This document shows positions 1-5,110 of a stretch of 5,110 nt of DNA, piece after piece. Positions within the stretch are counted from its first letter, which is position 1. Each line of letters begins with the position of its first letter. Under the pieces are notes generated by a model, which was not told where the DNA came from, searched no databases, and was given only the letters and a program-made list of their open reading frames with translations. The DNA is from Candidatus Zixiibacteriota bacterium (GTDB taxonomy: Bacteria > Zixibacteria > MSB-5A5 > SM1-73), in assembly GCA_029933635.1 (NCBI GenBank), contig JAOZNS010000194.1, positions 1 through 5,110 of the forward strand, written 5' to 3'. The translations under genes and the position numbers were made by a program.

Positions 1-196
1 CCTTAGCTCTTTGGGTCTTAAGATGGGCTAAAACATCCTGTCGATCAGACCCTATGATCGAGCGCCATCATTGAGTTTCTTCTCCTTCAAATAAAGTCAA
101 CCTTTGATGGGCTGTTTATATGAAATCTTTTCCCACCTCCCAAGCAATTTATAGCCACCCTCCCCTCTTTTAACTCAAAAGTTCGGCAACAGCCCC
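1..196 (-). mobile_element. Possible insertion-sequence end, truncated by the left edge
   Basis: Read on the minus strand, the stretch starting at 196 begins GGGGCTGTTGCCGAACTTTT. This resembles the GGnnCTGTTGC-type terminal inverted repeats of several IS families, from memory only. About 110 bases inward on the same strand is an AAGGAG box (87 down to 82), ten bases before an ATG at 71. That frame stops after eight codons, while the +1 frame then stays open to the window edge (about 20 codons ending LAHLKTQRAK). This could be a frameshifted or decayed transposase start. A plus-strand frame ending in a stop at 72-74 is also open from base 3, so the coding strand is not settled. The partner inverted repeat, transposase body and target duplication are not visible. 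Treat this as a hypothesis. Confidence 0.2.
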
Positions 197-703
197 AGAA
201 TTTACACAATATCGAAAAAAATGAAGCAAAGTGGTTCAGCAAGGTGCACGATTTACAAAGAATCAATGACTTATATCCCCATGGGCAGGGGGCCGGGCTT
301 CTCTTCCTGTCCCATAAATCCTGTGGACAAAAGGAGTCTTTCAGAGAACTCGGTCTATAAAATTTCAGATACCAATTACGAATAGGAGACCTACCATCAG
401 GAGAGATACATCAAACATCGCTTCAGCCAGTCTTCTCTGAAGAATTCTTTTATGCTGAATTTAAAGCAGATTCACTTAAATGCATGCCTGGTTGCCGGTA
501 ACTGCAAAGAACATCCTCGATATAAAACTTAACCTGGGTTGAACTTCATTAGACGAAAGGTAAAAGGATTTGATCAATGTGAACGTTGGAGAGACGTCAC
601 GTCCGGTAAGATTCTTGATCAGAAAAGGTGCCATTGATATTGCAATTTTCACACATTCAATTTCGTGATCAGTTTACAAGAAGGCATGGTTGAGCCACTT
701 TCT
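197..703. other. Long non-coding stretch upstream of the HU gene
   Basis: About 500 bases with stops in all six frames and no coding-like open frame. I found no tRNA (no GGTTCRAnnC arm in a cloverleaf context) and none of the conserved blocks I would look for in RNase P RNA, tmRNA or SRP RNA. It does hold a bulged hairpin at 281-315, a small perfect stem (CTTCAG at 421-426 with CTGAAG at 437-442, loop of 10), and three TGATCA sites at 571, 616 and 666. It may be decayed coding sequence, the flank of a mobile element, or a regulatory or RNA region; the sequence alone does not decide. Confidence 0.5.
281..315. other. GC-rich bulged hairpin
   Basis: ATGGGCAGG at 281-289 pairs with CCTGTCCCAT at 306-315, giving nine base pairs interrupted by one bulged T. 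The loop of about 16 bases is itself GC-rich. There is no T-run on either side, so it is not a standard intrinsic terminator in either direction. It stands out in an otherwise AT-leaning non-coding region and could be part of a structured RNA, but nothing nearby shows that it is transcribed. Confidence 0.3.
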
Positions 704-754
704 AAAAAAAAAGTTAAAAAAGTTCTTGACAAACCCTTGAAAATATAGTATTCT
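704..754 (+). promoter_or_regulatory. Strong sigma-70-type promoter with UP-like A-tracts, for the HU gene
   Basis: A perfect -35 box TTGACA lies at 726-731. It is followed by a 17-base spacer and the -10 box TATTCT at 749-754 (four of six matches to TATAAT). Immediately upstream are two A-tracts, nine A at 704-712 and six A at 716-721, about one helical turn apart, as in UP elements contacted by the alpha subunit of RNA polymerase. The start of transcription would be near 761, giving a leader of about 57 bases. A strong promoter fits an abundant nucleoid protein. Another -10-like hexamer, TATAGT at 744-749, is too close to the -35 box. Confidence 0.75.
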
Positions 755-817
755 CGTGGCGTTAAGAAAAAAACCAAGAACCATTGAACCTCTAAAAGTC
801 GTGAAGGGGGTGAGTAG

Positions 818-1090
818 ATGACTAAAGAGGAACTGGTTAACAGAATCGCCAGAGAAGCGAAGGTTACCAAAGCGCAAGCCCATAAAGCTATCAATGCATT
901 CTTCGATGGGGTCACCAGTTCTCTGAAGAGAGGGAGGAAGGTCAGCTTCGTGGGATTTGGAACCTTCTCTGTGGCCAGGAGAAAAGCTCGAATGGGCCGA
1001 AATCCCCAGACCGGGGCTCCCATTCGGATCGCCGCCTCCAAGGTGCCGAAATTTAAAGCCGGCAAGCAGCTGAGGGATGCAGTGAAGTAA
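818..1090 (+). CDS. hup: HU/IHF-family histone-like DNA-binding protein
   Basis: This 90-residue protein has the usual HU length and matches the family throughout. Residues 1-45 form the helical dimerisation part (starting MTKEELVNRIA). The bacterial DNA-binding-protein signature lies at about 46-66, with GFGTF followed by RRKARMGRNPQTG. Pro63 is the conserved tip residue of the beta-arm that intercalates into DNA, and the basic C-terminal helix includes FKAGKQLRDAVK. HU dimers bind and bend DNA with little sequence preference, helping nucleoid compaction, replication and recombination. The ATG at 818 is well supported: a strong Shine-Dalgarno, AAGGGGGTGA at 804-813, sits just upstream, and the protein begins where HU proteins normally do. 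It is transcribed alone, between its own promoter (704-754) and a terminator (1118-1164). HU is preferred over IHF because no IHF-specific neighbour or residue pattern is evident, but single-copy homologues in divergent phyla are hard to split. Confidence 0.96.
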   Translation: MTKEELVNRIAREAKVTKAQAHKAINAFFDGVTSSLKRGRKVSFVGFGTFSVARRKARMGRNPQTGAPIRIAASKVPKFKAGKQLRDAVK

Positions 1091-1117
1091 AGCCTGGCTG
1101 AAAAAGCGCAACTTTTG

Positions 1118-1164
1118 AAGGCAGGGCACATCAAAACAACTATGTGTCCCTGCCTTTTTTCTTT
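1118..1164 (+). terminator. Intrinsic terminator of the HU gene
   Basis: Starting 27 bases after the HU stop, AAGGCAGGG at 1118-1126 pairs with CCCTGCCTT at 1148-1156. The stem continues as CACAT (1127-1131) with ATGTG (1142-1146), with one bulged T at 1147 and a loop of ten bases. The stem is followed directly by a T-tract (TTTTTTCTTT, 1155-1164). This is a textbook rho-independent terminator for the plus strand. The opposite strand lacks a matching T-run, so it should work in one direction only. Confidence 0.9.
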
Positions 1165-1435
1165 AAACCAGAGCTTTTAACTTCTTTTATCCATCCGGAT
1201 CGATTTACCCATCTTGGATTTTGAGAGAATACCCTCCAGCACCTCGAAGAAAGATAGCTCGTCGAAAATTTAATCAAACCATGTTAACAAAATTCCTTTC
1301 CGATTTAGAACGAATGAAAGAAACAGACGGATCCACTTTTTGTGTTCAAATGAATCGATTAAGGATTTGGCGCAAAAAGAAATTAAGTAGGGGGTCACTC
1401 AAAAGGCAGAAAGAAGTTTACCGGGTTATTTTTTG
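1165..1435. other. Intergenic region between the HU terminator and ftsK; no convincing gene
   Basis: The region holds one open frame of 72 codons (1221-1439) that could start at TTG 1221 or ATG 1281. Neither start has a Shine-Dalgarno. The predicted product is short, very basic (runs such as WRKKKLSR) and resembles no family I know, so I do not call it a gene. I see no tRNA-like fold or second terminator. The stretch may be leader or spacer sequence, or the remains of a lost gene. Confidence 0.5.
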
Positions 1436-1463
1436 TTGACAGGGTAAATTATAGTTTTAAATT
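1436..1463 (+). promoter_or_regulatory. Probable promoter of the ftsK-lolA operon
   Basis: A perfect TTGACA lies at 1436-1441. After a 16-base spacer comes TAAATT at 1458-1463, which matches TATAAT at four of six positions. A better -10-like hexamer, TATAGT at 1450-1455, is only eight bases from the TTGACA and has no good -35 at normal distance. If TTGACA with TAAATT is the promoter, transcription starts near 1470. That is downstream of the TTG codons at 1465 and 1468, which favours the GTG at 1507 as the ftsK start. Confidence 0.5.
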
Positions 1464-1506
1464 ATTGTTGCAACAAAAACATTTTTTCCAAAAAAGAGAA
1501 AATTCG

Positions 1507-3771
1507 GTGCCAGCATCAAACGCCATAGCAAATAAGAGAAAGAAAGAGGTTTTAGGAATTCTGTTGATCGCCTTGGCTCTGTTTGTTTGGCTTTCGCTTC
1601 TGACCTATGATAGGATCGGCGACAACCAGATCCTGAAAGAACACCGAAGCATACAAAGCTTGGTGAGAATATTCTCGCAAGAATTCAATAATCGGTGTGG
1701 CCCTGTGGGCGCGACCGTTTCCTATGTCATCTTTTATGCTTTGGGCTACTCTGGTTTTTTCCTCCCTCTGTTTTTTATCCTTCTCGGGATAAGTTGTTTT
1801 CCCAAGGTGAGACTCATCCTATTCTCGAAAAAGATCTTCTATCTCTTTCTTTTTGTCCTCATTCTGGGGATCCTTCTTGTGCTTCCAGCCATAAAGAACC
1901 AACAGGTGATAGATTTTTCCAAGACTACTCTGGGAGGATGGGTTTCAGCTTCTTTGGCAAAGATTTTTTTAAAGGTTCTGGGAACTGCAGGATCCTATTT
2001 GGCGTTGGTCTTCTCTTTGATCATATTGGCCGCGGTCATCATACCATTTAAACCCAGCGACTTCATCTTCTTTTTCCAAAGGATACTGAAGCGATTGAGC
2101 AATGAGGTAAAGAAGTGGCTGGAGTCAAGAAGGACTCGAAGGCAGAAAGCAAAAAGGGAGAAGGAAATTAAGGCCAGGATAAAGGCTGAAATATCTCCTC
2201 CGGTGAGAGAGATAGCTACCACTTTGCCCAAGGAGGAGAAGCTTGTCTCTCAAGTGCCTCCCCCCCAGGGGACCAAAACGTCAATCACCTTGGTGCGAGG
2301 GGAGGAAAGGGGAGGGGAGGGAGAATACCGATTCCCTCCACTGGACCTTTTAGATGATCCACCCTACGTAAAACCGACCATCTCGGAGGAGGAGCTGAAC
2401 CACACCGCCAGAATTCTCAAAGAGACGCTCTCCACCTTCGGCGTGGAGATCGAGGGGGAGAAGATCGAAATCTATCCCGGTCCGGTCATAACTCGTTTTG
2501 AGTTCAAACCAGCCGCTGGGATCAAAGTGAATCAGGTGGTGAACTTAGCTGATGATCTGGCTTTAGCCATGCGGGCCCGGAAGGTAAGGATCGTGGCACC
2601 GGTCCCTGGAAAGGCAGCTATCGGGGTGGAGATACCCAACAAAAGCACGCAGACGGTTTACCTTAAGGAGATACTTACCTCTCCTGCATTTCAAAATGCT
2701 GAAGCCAAATTGAGTTTAGCCTTGGGCAAAACCTCCTTCGGTGAGCCCTTCGTAACTGATCTGGGAAAGATGCCCCATCTCTTGATCGCTGGAGCCACCG
2801 GCTCGGGCAAATCCGTGTGCATAAATGCCATAACCACCAGCCTCCTTTACCGACTCGCACCTGAGGAGATCAGGTTTGTGATGATCGATCCCAAGATGCT
2901 GGAGCTCACAGTGTATCAGGGCATTCCTCATCTGGAGAAGTCGGTCATCACCAACCCCAAGGTGGCAGAACATGTACTATCTGAGATCGTGATTGAGATG
3001 GAGCAAAGGTATAAAAGGCTGGCAAAATCTGGAGTGAGAAATATCGATGATTACAACCGAAAACAGAGGAAGGAGGATATTCTTCCCTACATCGTCATCG
3101 TGGTAGATGAGCTGGCAGATTTGATGATGTCCTCCTCCACTCGGGTGGAAGGTTTGATAACCCGGTTAGCTCAGATGGCAAGAGCTGTGGGGATTCACCT
3201 GATCTTAGCCACACAGAGACCATCGGTGGATGTGATCACCGGGCTGATCAAAGCCAATTTCTCCGCTCGTCTGGCTTTCCAGGTTGCCTCCAAGGTGGAT
3301 TCCCGAACCATATTGGATGTCAACGGGGCGGAGAAGCTTTTAGGTTCTGGTGATATGCTCTTCATCGAAACCGGTCACCCCGAGCCCAGAAGACTTCACG
3401 GAGCCTACATCTCCAGCGAGGAAACTTCCCGCATCGTAGAGTTTATTAAAGGACAGAACTATTCTGTGCAACCTATGGAGATCCTGTCTGCTCCTCCCGA
3501 GGAGTCTGCCTCTGTCGAGGAAACGGAGAGGGATGAGGATCTTTTCTGCAAGGCGGTGGAGCTGGTGATCAGACATAAACAGGGGTCCGTCTCACTTCTG
3601 CAGAGAAGGCTTGCCATCGGATATCAGCGAGCCGCCCGTTTGATAGATCAGCTGGAGGAGGAGGGGGTAGTGGGTCCCTATGACGGAAGCAAAGCCAGAG
3701 AGGTGCTGGTGGATGCCTCCTTTCTGGAAAGCACGGAGTGGAAACAAAGGAAAAAGCGAGAGCACAAATAG
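1507..3771 (+). CDS. ftsK: DNA translocase FtsK/SpoIIIE
   Basis: FtsK is a septum-anchored hexameric ATPase that pumps chromosomal DNA toward the division site and activates XerCD at dif to resolve dimers. Numbered from GTG 1507 (754 residues), four hydrophobic membrane segments lie at about 15-34, 70-96, 109-129 and 161-181. A charged, proline-containing linker of about 100 residues follows, shorter than in E. coli FtsK and more like SpoIIIE-sized proteins. The motor domain starts near 290. It has Walker A GATGSGKS at 429-436, Walker B VIVVDELAD with Asp534-Glu535, and the conserved block ATQRPSVDVITGLIKANF. The C-terminal gamma winged helix (from about 676; SLLQRRLAIGYQRAARLIDQLEEEG, then GSKAREVLV) recognises the polar guide sequences. 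All key residues are present, so it should be active. The frame is open from TTG 1465, which would add 14 residues, but that codon lacks a Shine-Dalgarno and probably lies upstream of the transcription start. GTG 1507 has only a weak AAGAGA box. lolA abuts its stop codon. Confidence 0.95.
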   Translation: MPASNAIANKRKKEVLGILLIALALFVWLSLLTYDRIGDNQILKEHRSIQSLVRIFSQEFNNRCGPVGATVSYVIFYALGYSGFFLPLFFILLGISCFPKVRLILFSKKIFYLFLFVLILGILLVLPAIKNQQVIDFSKTTLGGWVSASLAKIFLKVLGTAGSYLALVFSLIILAAVIIPFKPSDFIFFFQRILKRLSNEVKKWLESRRTRRQKAKREKEIKARIKAEISPPVREIATTLPKEEKLVSQVPPPQGTKTSITLVRGEERGGEGEYRFPPLDLLDDPPYVKPTISEEELNHTARILKETLSTFGVEIEGEKIEIYPGPVITRFEFKPAAGIKVNQVVNLADDLALAMRARKVRIVAPVPGKAAIGVEIPNKSTQTVYLKEILTSPAFQNAEAKLSLALGKTSFGEPFVTDLGKMPHLLIAGATGSGKSVCINAITTSLLYRLAPEEIRFVMIDPKMLELTVYQGIPHLEKSVITNPKVAEHVLSEIVIEMEQRYKRLAKSGVRNIDDYNRKQRKEDILPYIVIVVDELADLMMSSSTRVEGLITRLAQMARAVGIHLILATQRPSVDVITGLIKANFSARLAFQVASKVDSRTILDVNGAEKLLGSGDMLFIETGHPEPRRLHGAYISSEETSRIVEFIKGQNYSVQPMEILSAPPEESASVEETERDEDLFCKAVELVIRHKQGSVSLLQRRLAIGYQRAARLIDQLEEEGVVGPYDGSKAREVLVDASFLESTEWKQRKKREHK
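2299..2321 (+). other. G-quadruplex-type motif inside ftsK
   Basis: Four G-runs lie on the coding strand: GGGG at 2299-2302, GGGG at 2309-2312, GGGG at 2314-2317 and GGG at 2319-2321. The loops are six, one and one bases, which fits the usual G3+N1-7 rule. The motif falls in the codons for the flexible linker (RGEERGGEGEYR), where protein sequence is little constrained. A C-rich stretch just upstream, CCTCCCCCCC at 2257-2266, can pair with GGGGAGG at several registers, so a hairpin could compete with the quadruplex in DNA or mRNA. Only the pattern is seen; folding is inferred. Confidence 0.45.
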
Positions 3772-4425
3772 ATGAATAAAATCAGAAGGACCCTGAGTTG
3801 GTTGGTGCTTTTTTCTGTGGTTGCCTTTCTGGGGGGACAAATATCAAGCACCACCCCAGACCAGATGGCTCGTCGATTGGAGAGGAGATATCGCCTTCTT
3901 AAAACTCTCTCCATGGATTTTATCAAAATCATTAAATCGGAGGTATTCGAGACCCAGGAGAAAATCAAAGGCAAAATGATTTTTAAAAATCCGGACAAGT
4001 TCAAAATCAAGACCGAAGATCAGACCATGGTATGTGATGGGAAGTTCCTCTGGACCTATTCGGTGGAAAACCAGCAGGTGATCAAAAATTTAGTTAGTCG
4101 ATCTGAAAAAATTTTCCAACCCATTCAGTATCTAACTAATTTTCGGGCAGAGTATATCCCAAAATCATTAGGGGAGGAGAAGGTCGGCCGAACCAAATGT
4201 TTTAAACTTCTACTTTCTCCCAAAAAGGAGGAGGCTTTCATAAAGAGGATGGTTCTGTGGATAGACCAAAAGAACCTTCTGGTCAAAAAATTGAAATACA
4301 AAGATTACAACGATAATGAAGTCACTTTTATCTTTTCTCACATAAAAACCAACCGCAAGATCAAGGACTCTGAATTTATCTTACAAACCCCACCCGGAGT
4401 GGAGGAAGTGGATCTGAGCAAATAG
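3772..4425 (+). CDS. lolA: LolA-like outer-membrane lipoprotein carrier protein
   Basis: LolA takes lipoproteins released by LolCDE at the inner membrane and carries them across the periplasm. This 217-residue protein has the usual length and layout. A signal peptide comes first (basic MNKIRR, then a hydrophobic stretch at about 8-22); no lipobox cysteine is present, so a soluble periplasmic product is expected. The mature part follows the LolA beta-barrel pattern: KGKMIFKNPDKFKIK at 66-80, DGKFLWTYSVENQQV at 89-103, and near the end FILQTPPGVEEVDL, matching the F.(F/L).PP.G...V ending of the family. Two cysteines (88 and 143) could form a disulfide. The ATG follows the ftsK TAG with no gap, and there is no strong Shine-Dalgarno (only GCGAGAG at 3756-3762), so translation is probably coupled to ftsK. 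Sequence identity to model LolA proteins is clearly low. A broader LolA-fold role, such as another lipid or envelope carrier, is possible. Confidence 0.82.
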   Translation: MNKIRRTLSWLVLFSVVAFLGGQISSTTPDQMARRLERRYRLLKTLSMDFIKIIKSEVFETQEKIKGKMIFKNPDKFKIKTEDQTMVCDGKFLWTYSVENQQVIKNLVSRSEKIFQPIQYLTNFRAEYIPKSLGEEKVGRTKCFKLLLSPKKEEAFIKRMVLWIDQKNLLVKKLKYKDYNDNEVTFIFSHIKTNRKIKDSEFILQTPPGVEEVDLSK

Positions 4426-4433
4426 AGTTTAAA

Positions 4434-4461
4434 GATCGGGCTCTCTTTAGGCTTTCCGATC
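4434..4461 (+). terminator. Weak hairpin after lolA, possible terminator
   Basis: GATCGG at 4434-4439 pairs perfectly with CCGATC at 4456-4461, extendable by one G-T pair, with a loop of about 14-16 bases. It starts eight bases after the lolA stop codon, where a terminator would be expected. The 3' side lacks a T-run (ATAGGATAG follows), so it does not meet the standard for an intrinsic terminator. It may instead act with Rho or stabilise the 3' end of the mRNA. Confidence 0.3.
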
Positions 4462-4496
4462 ATAGGATAGATAACATGGAGCAAGGCAACCGTATT

Positions 4497-4525
4497 TTGT
4501 AGTCAAAATGTACTACAATTGTAGT
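4497..4525 (+). promoter_or_regulatory. Candidate promoter of the wHTH-nucleotidyltransferase gene
   Basis: TTGTAG at 4497-4502 (three of six matches to TTGACA) and TGTAGT at 4520-4525 (four of six to TATAAT) are separated by 17 bases. Transcription would start near 4532, leaving a leader of only about ten bases before the ATG at 4542. That would explain why no Shine-Dalgarno is visible. The -10 box lies within the 4511-4526 palindrome, so a protein bound there would block RNA polymerase. The boxes are weak, so the call is tentative. Confidence 0.3.
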
Positions 4526-4526
4526 A
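4511..4526. promoter_or_regulatory. Perfect 16-bp palindrome, probable operator
   Basis: TACTACAATTGTAGTA reads identically on both strands with no mismatch and lies 15 bases upstream of the ATG at 4542. Its core TACAATTGTA fits the TACAnnTGTA pattern of operators bound by winged-helix repressors of the BlaI/MecI/CopY type. Further copies of the half-site lie outside it: TGTAG at 4499-4503 and CTACA at 4533-4537, themselves an inverted pair roughly centred on the palindrome. The placement over the promoter and next to a gene with an N-terminal wHTH suggests autoregulation. The wHTH here is not recognisably BlaI or CopY, so the identity of the binding protein is inferred. Confidence 0.6.
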
Positions 4527-4541
4527 ATTAAGCTACATGAA

Positions 4542-5110
4542 ATGAGCGAACCTCTCGAATTAACTAAGTCTAAATTACGAAAAGAATTACTTAAACTATA
4601 TTTCACTAATCCTGATAAGGAATATTACCTACGGGAGTTAGAACGGATTATTAATTTCCCTGTGGGAAATATTCGTAAAGAACTTATGAAATTAAAGGGG
4701 AAAGGGCTGTTTACGTTCCGGAAACAAGGCAACTTGGTGTATTACTCTTTGAATAAAAATCATCCACTTTTTAAACCGCTCAAAAATATAATATCTAAAA
4801 CCATAGGAGTTGAGGGAGAGTTGAAAAACGCTTTAAGGAAAATCAAAGACATAAAAGTGGCTTTTATCTACGGTTCCTTTGCAAAGGGGACTGAAAGGAT
4901 TTCCAGTGATATAGACCTATTTATAATGGGAAATGTAAATGAGGAAAAACTACTTAAGGTAATAAGCAAAATGGAGACCGCTTTAAGAAGAGAGATAAAT
5001 TATGCTCTATATAGCCGAAAGGATTTTGAGAGGAAGAAAATAGAAAAAGATTATTTCATAAATGAACTGATCAAAGAACCCAAGATATTTTTAATTGGTG
5101 ACAAGAATGA
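4542..5110 (+). CDS. Winged-HTH plus minimal nucleotidyltransferase domain protein, 3' end outside window
   Basis: The frame is open from ATG 4542 to the window edge (189 full codons, no stop). Residues about 8-72 form an ArsR/MarR-like winged helix: LRKELLKLYFTNPDKEYYLR, then a recognition-helix region (VGNIRKELMKLKGKGL) and a wing (FRKQGNLVYYSLN). Residues about 103-165 carry a polymerase-beta-type minimal nucleotidyltransferase core, IYGSFAKGTERISSDIDLFI, with Gly111-Ser112 and metal-binding Asp123 and Asp125. REINYALYSRKDF at 150-162 is the typical following strand. Related proteins usually end soon after the LIGDxNE motif seen here, so little is probably missing. Proteins of this build occur widely in archaea and candidate phyla and are often paired with HEPN-domain genes in toxin-antitoxin-like units, where the enzyme may modify its partner. 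Substrate and role here are unknown. There is no Shine-Dalgarno, and the gene is visibly AT-richer than ftsK, which may indicate transfer. Confidence 0.85.
   Translation, partial: MSEPLELTKSKLRKELLKLYFTNPDKEYYLRELERIINFPVGNIRKELMKLKGKGLFTFRKQGNLVYYSLNKNHPLFKPLKNIISKTIGVEGELKNALRKIKDIKVAFIYGSFAKGTERISSDIDLFIMGNVNEEKLLKVISKMETALRREINYALYSRKDFERKKIEKDYFINELIKEPKIFLIGDKN

Noticed and set aside
3..74. Plus-strand open frame from the left edge ending at the TGA at 72-74
   Set aside because: Only 23 codons are visible and the residues match nothing I recognise; the minus strand is partly open over the same bases, so neither reading can be called a gene.
322..330. DnaA-box-like TGTGGACAA (TTGTCCACA on the minus strand)
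   Set aside because: A single copy without other DnaA boxes, an AT-rich unwinding element or dnaA/dnaN nearby. One such 9-mer is not enough to propose an origin.
649..1134. Two minus-strand open frames of about 150 codons across the HU gene
   Set aside because: They lie antisense to a clear HU gene with its own promoter, ribosome binding site and terminator; the translated sequences resemble no family and are shadows of HU codon use.
1221..1439. 72-codon plus-strand open frame between the HU terminator and ftsK
   Set aside because: It starts at TTG or an internal ATG without a Shine-Dalgarno, its product is a short, highly basic chain unlike any family I know, and it overlaps the probable ftsK -35 box. 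More likely a chance frame.
2675..2973. Minus-strand open frames inside the ftsK motor domain, and similar ones at 1995-2231 and 3340-4010
   Set aside because: All are antisense to highly conserved FtsK or LolA coding sequence, lack ribosome binding sites and have no recognisable product.
4511..4526. Reading the TACAnnTGTA dyad as a copper (CopY) operator
   Set aside because: No copper transporter, chaperone or CopY-type repressor is in the window. The pattern match alone supports an operator, not a copper response.

Overview
The window looks like a chromosomal segment of a diderm (Gram-negative-type) bacterium. The evidence is an FtsK/SpoIIIE DNA translocase gene followed directly by a LolA-like periplasmic lipoprotein-carrier gene, an order also seen in well-studied diderms such as E. 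coli (ftsK-lolA). Promoter elements are of the bacterial sigma-70 type and ribosome binding sites, where visible, are ordinary. I cannot name the organism. Long intergenic stretches and a wHTH-nucleotidyltransferase gene of a kind common in archaea and uncultivated bacterial phyla suggest a poorly characterised lineage, but that is inference.

Layout. Bases 1-703 carry no gene that I can support. The first ~200 bases may be the end of an insertion sequence lying mostly off the left edge, and the rest is non-coding with a few hairpins. Next comes a strong promoter with an A-rich UP-like element, a 90-residue HU/IHF-type DNA-binding protein (818-1090, +) and a clear intrinsic terminator (1118-1164). 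After about 270 bases without a convincing gene, a TTGACA promoter near 1436 precedes ftsK (start probably GTG at 1507, possibly TTG at 1465; stop at 3771). The lolA-like gene (3772-4425, +) starts on the base after the ftsK stop, so the two form a two-gene operon. From about 4430 the base composition turns AT-rich. A perfect 16-bp palindrome sits just in front of a gene running off the right edge (from 4542, +), which encodes an N-terminal winged helix-turn-helix and a C-terminal minimal nucleotidyltransferase domain.

How the genes work together. HU and FtsK both act on the chromosome: HU in DNA bending and compaction, FtsK in pumping DNA at the division septum and controlling dimer resolution. 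The LolA-like protein acts in the envelope. The last gene is probably a separate accessory unit. Its family is often found in toxin-antitoxin-like pairs with a HEPN-domain protein, so the most useful question is what lies just beyond base 5110. I see no RNA genes, no CRISPR array and no complete mobile element. I found no convincing undescribed system wholly inside the window; the palindrome plus wHTH-nucleotidyltransferase module is the best candidate for one.
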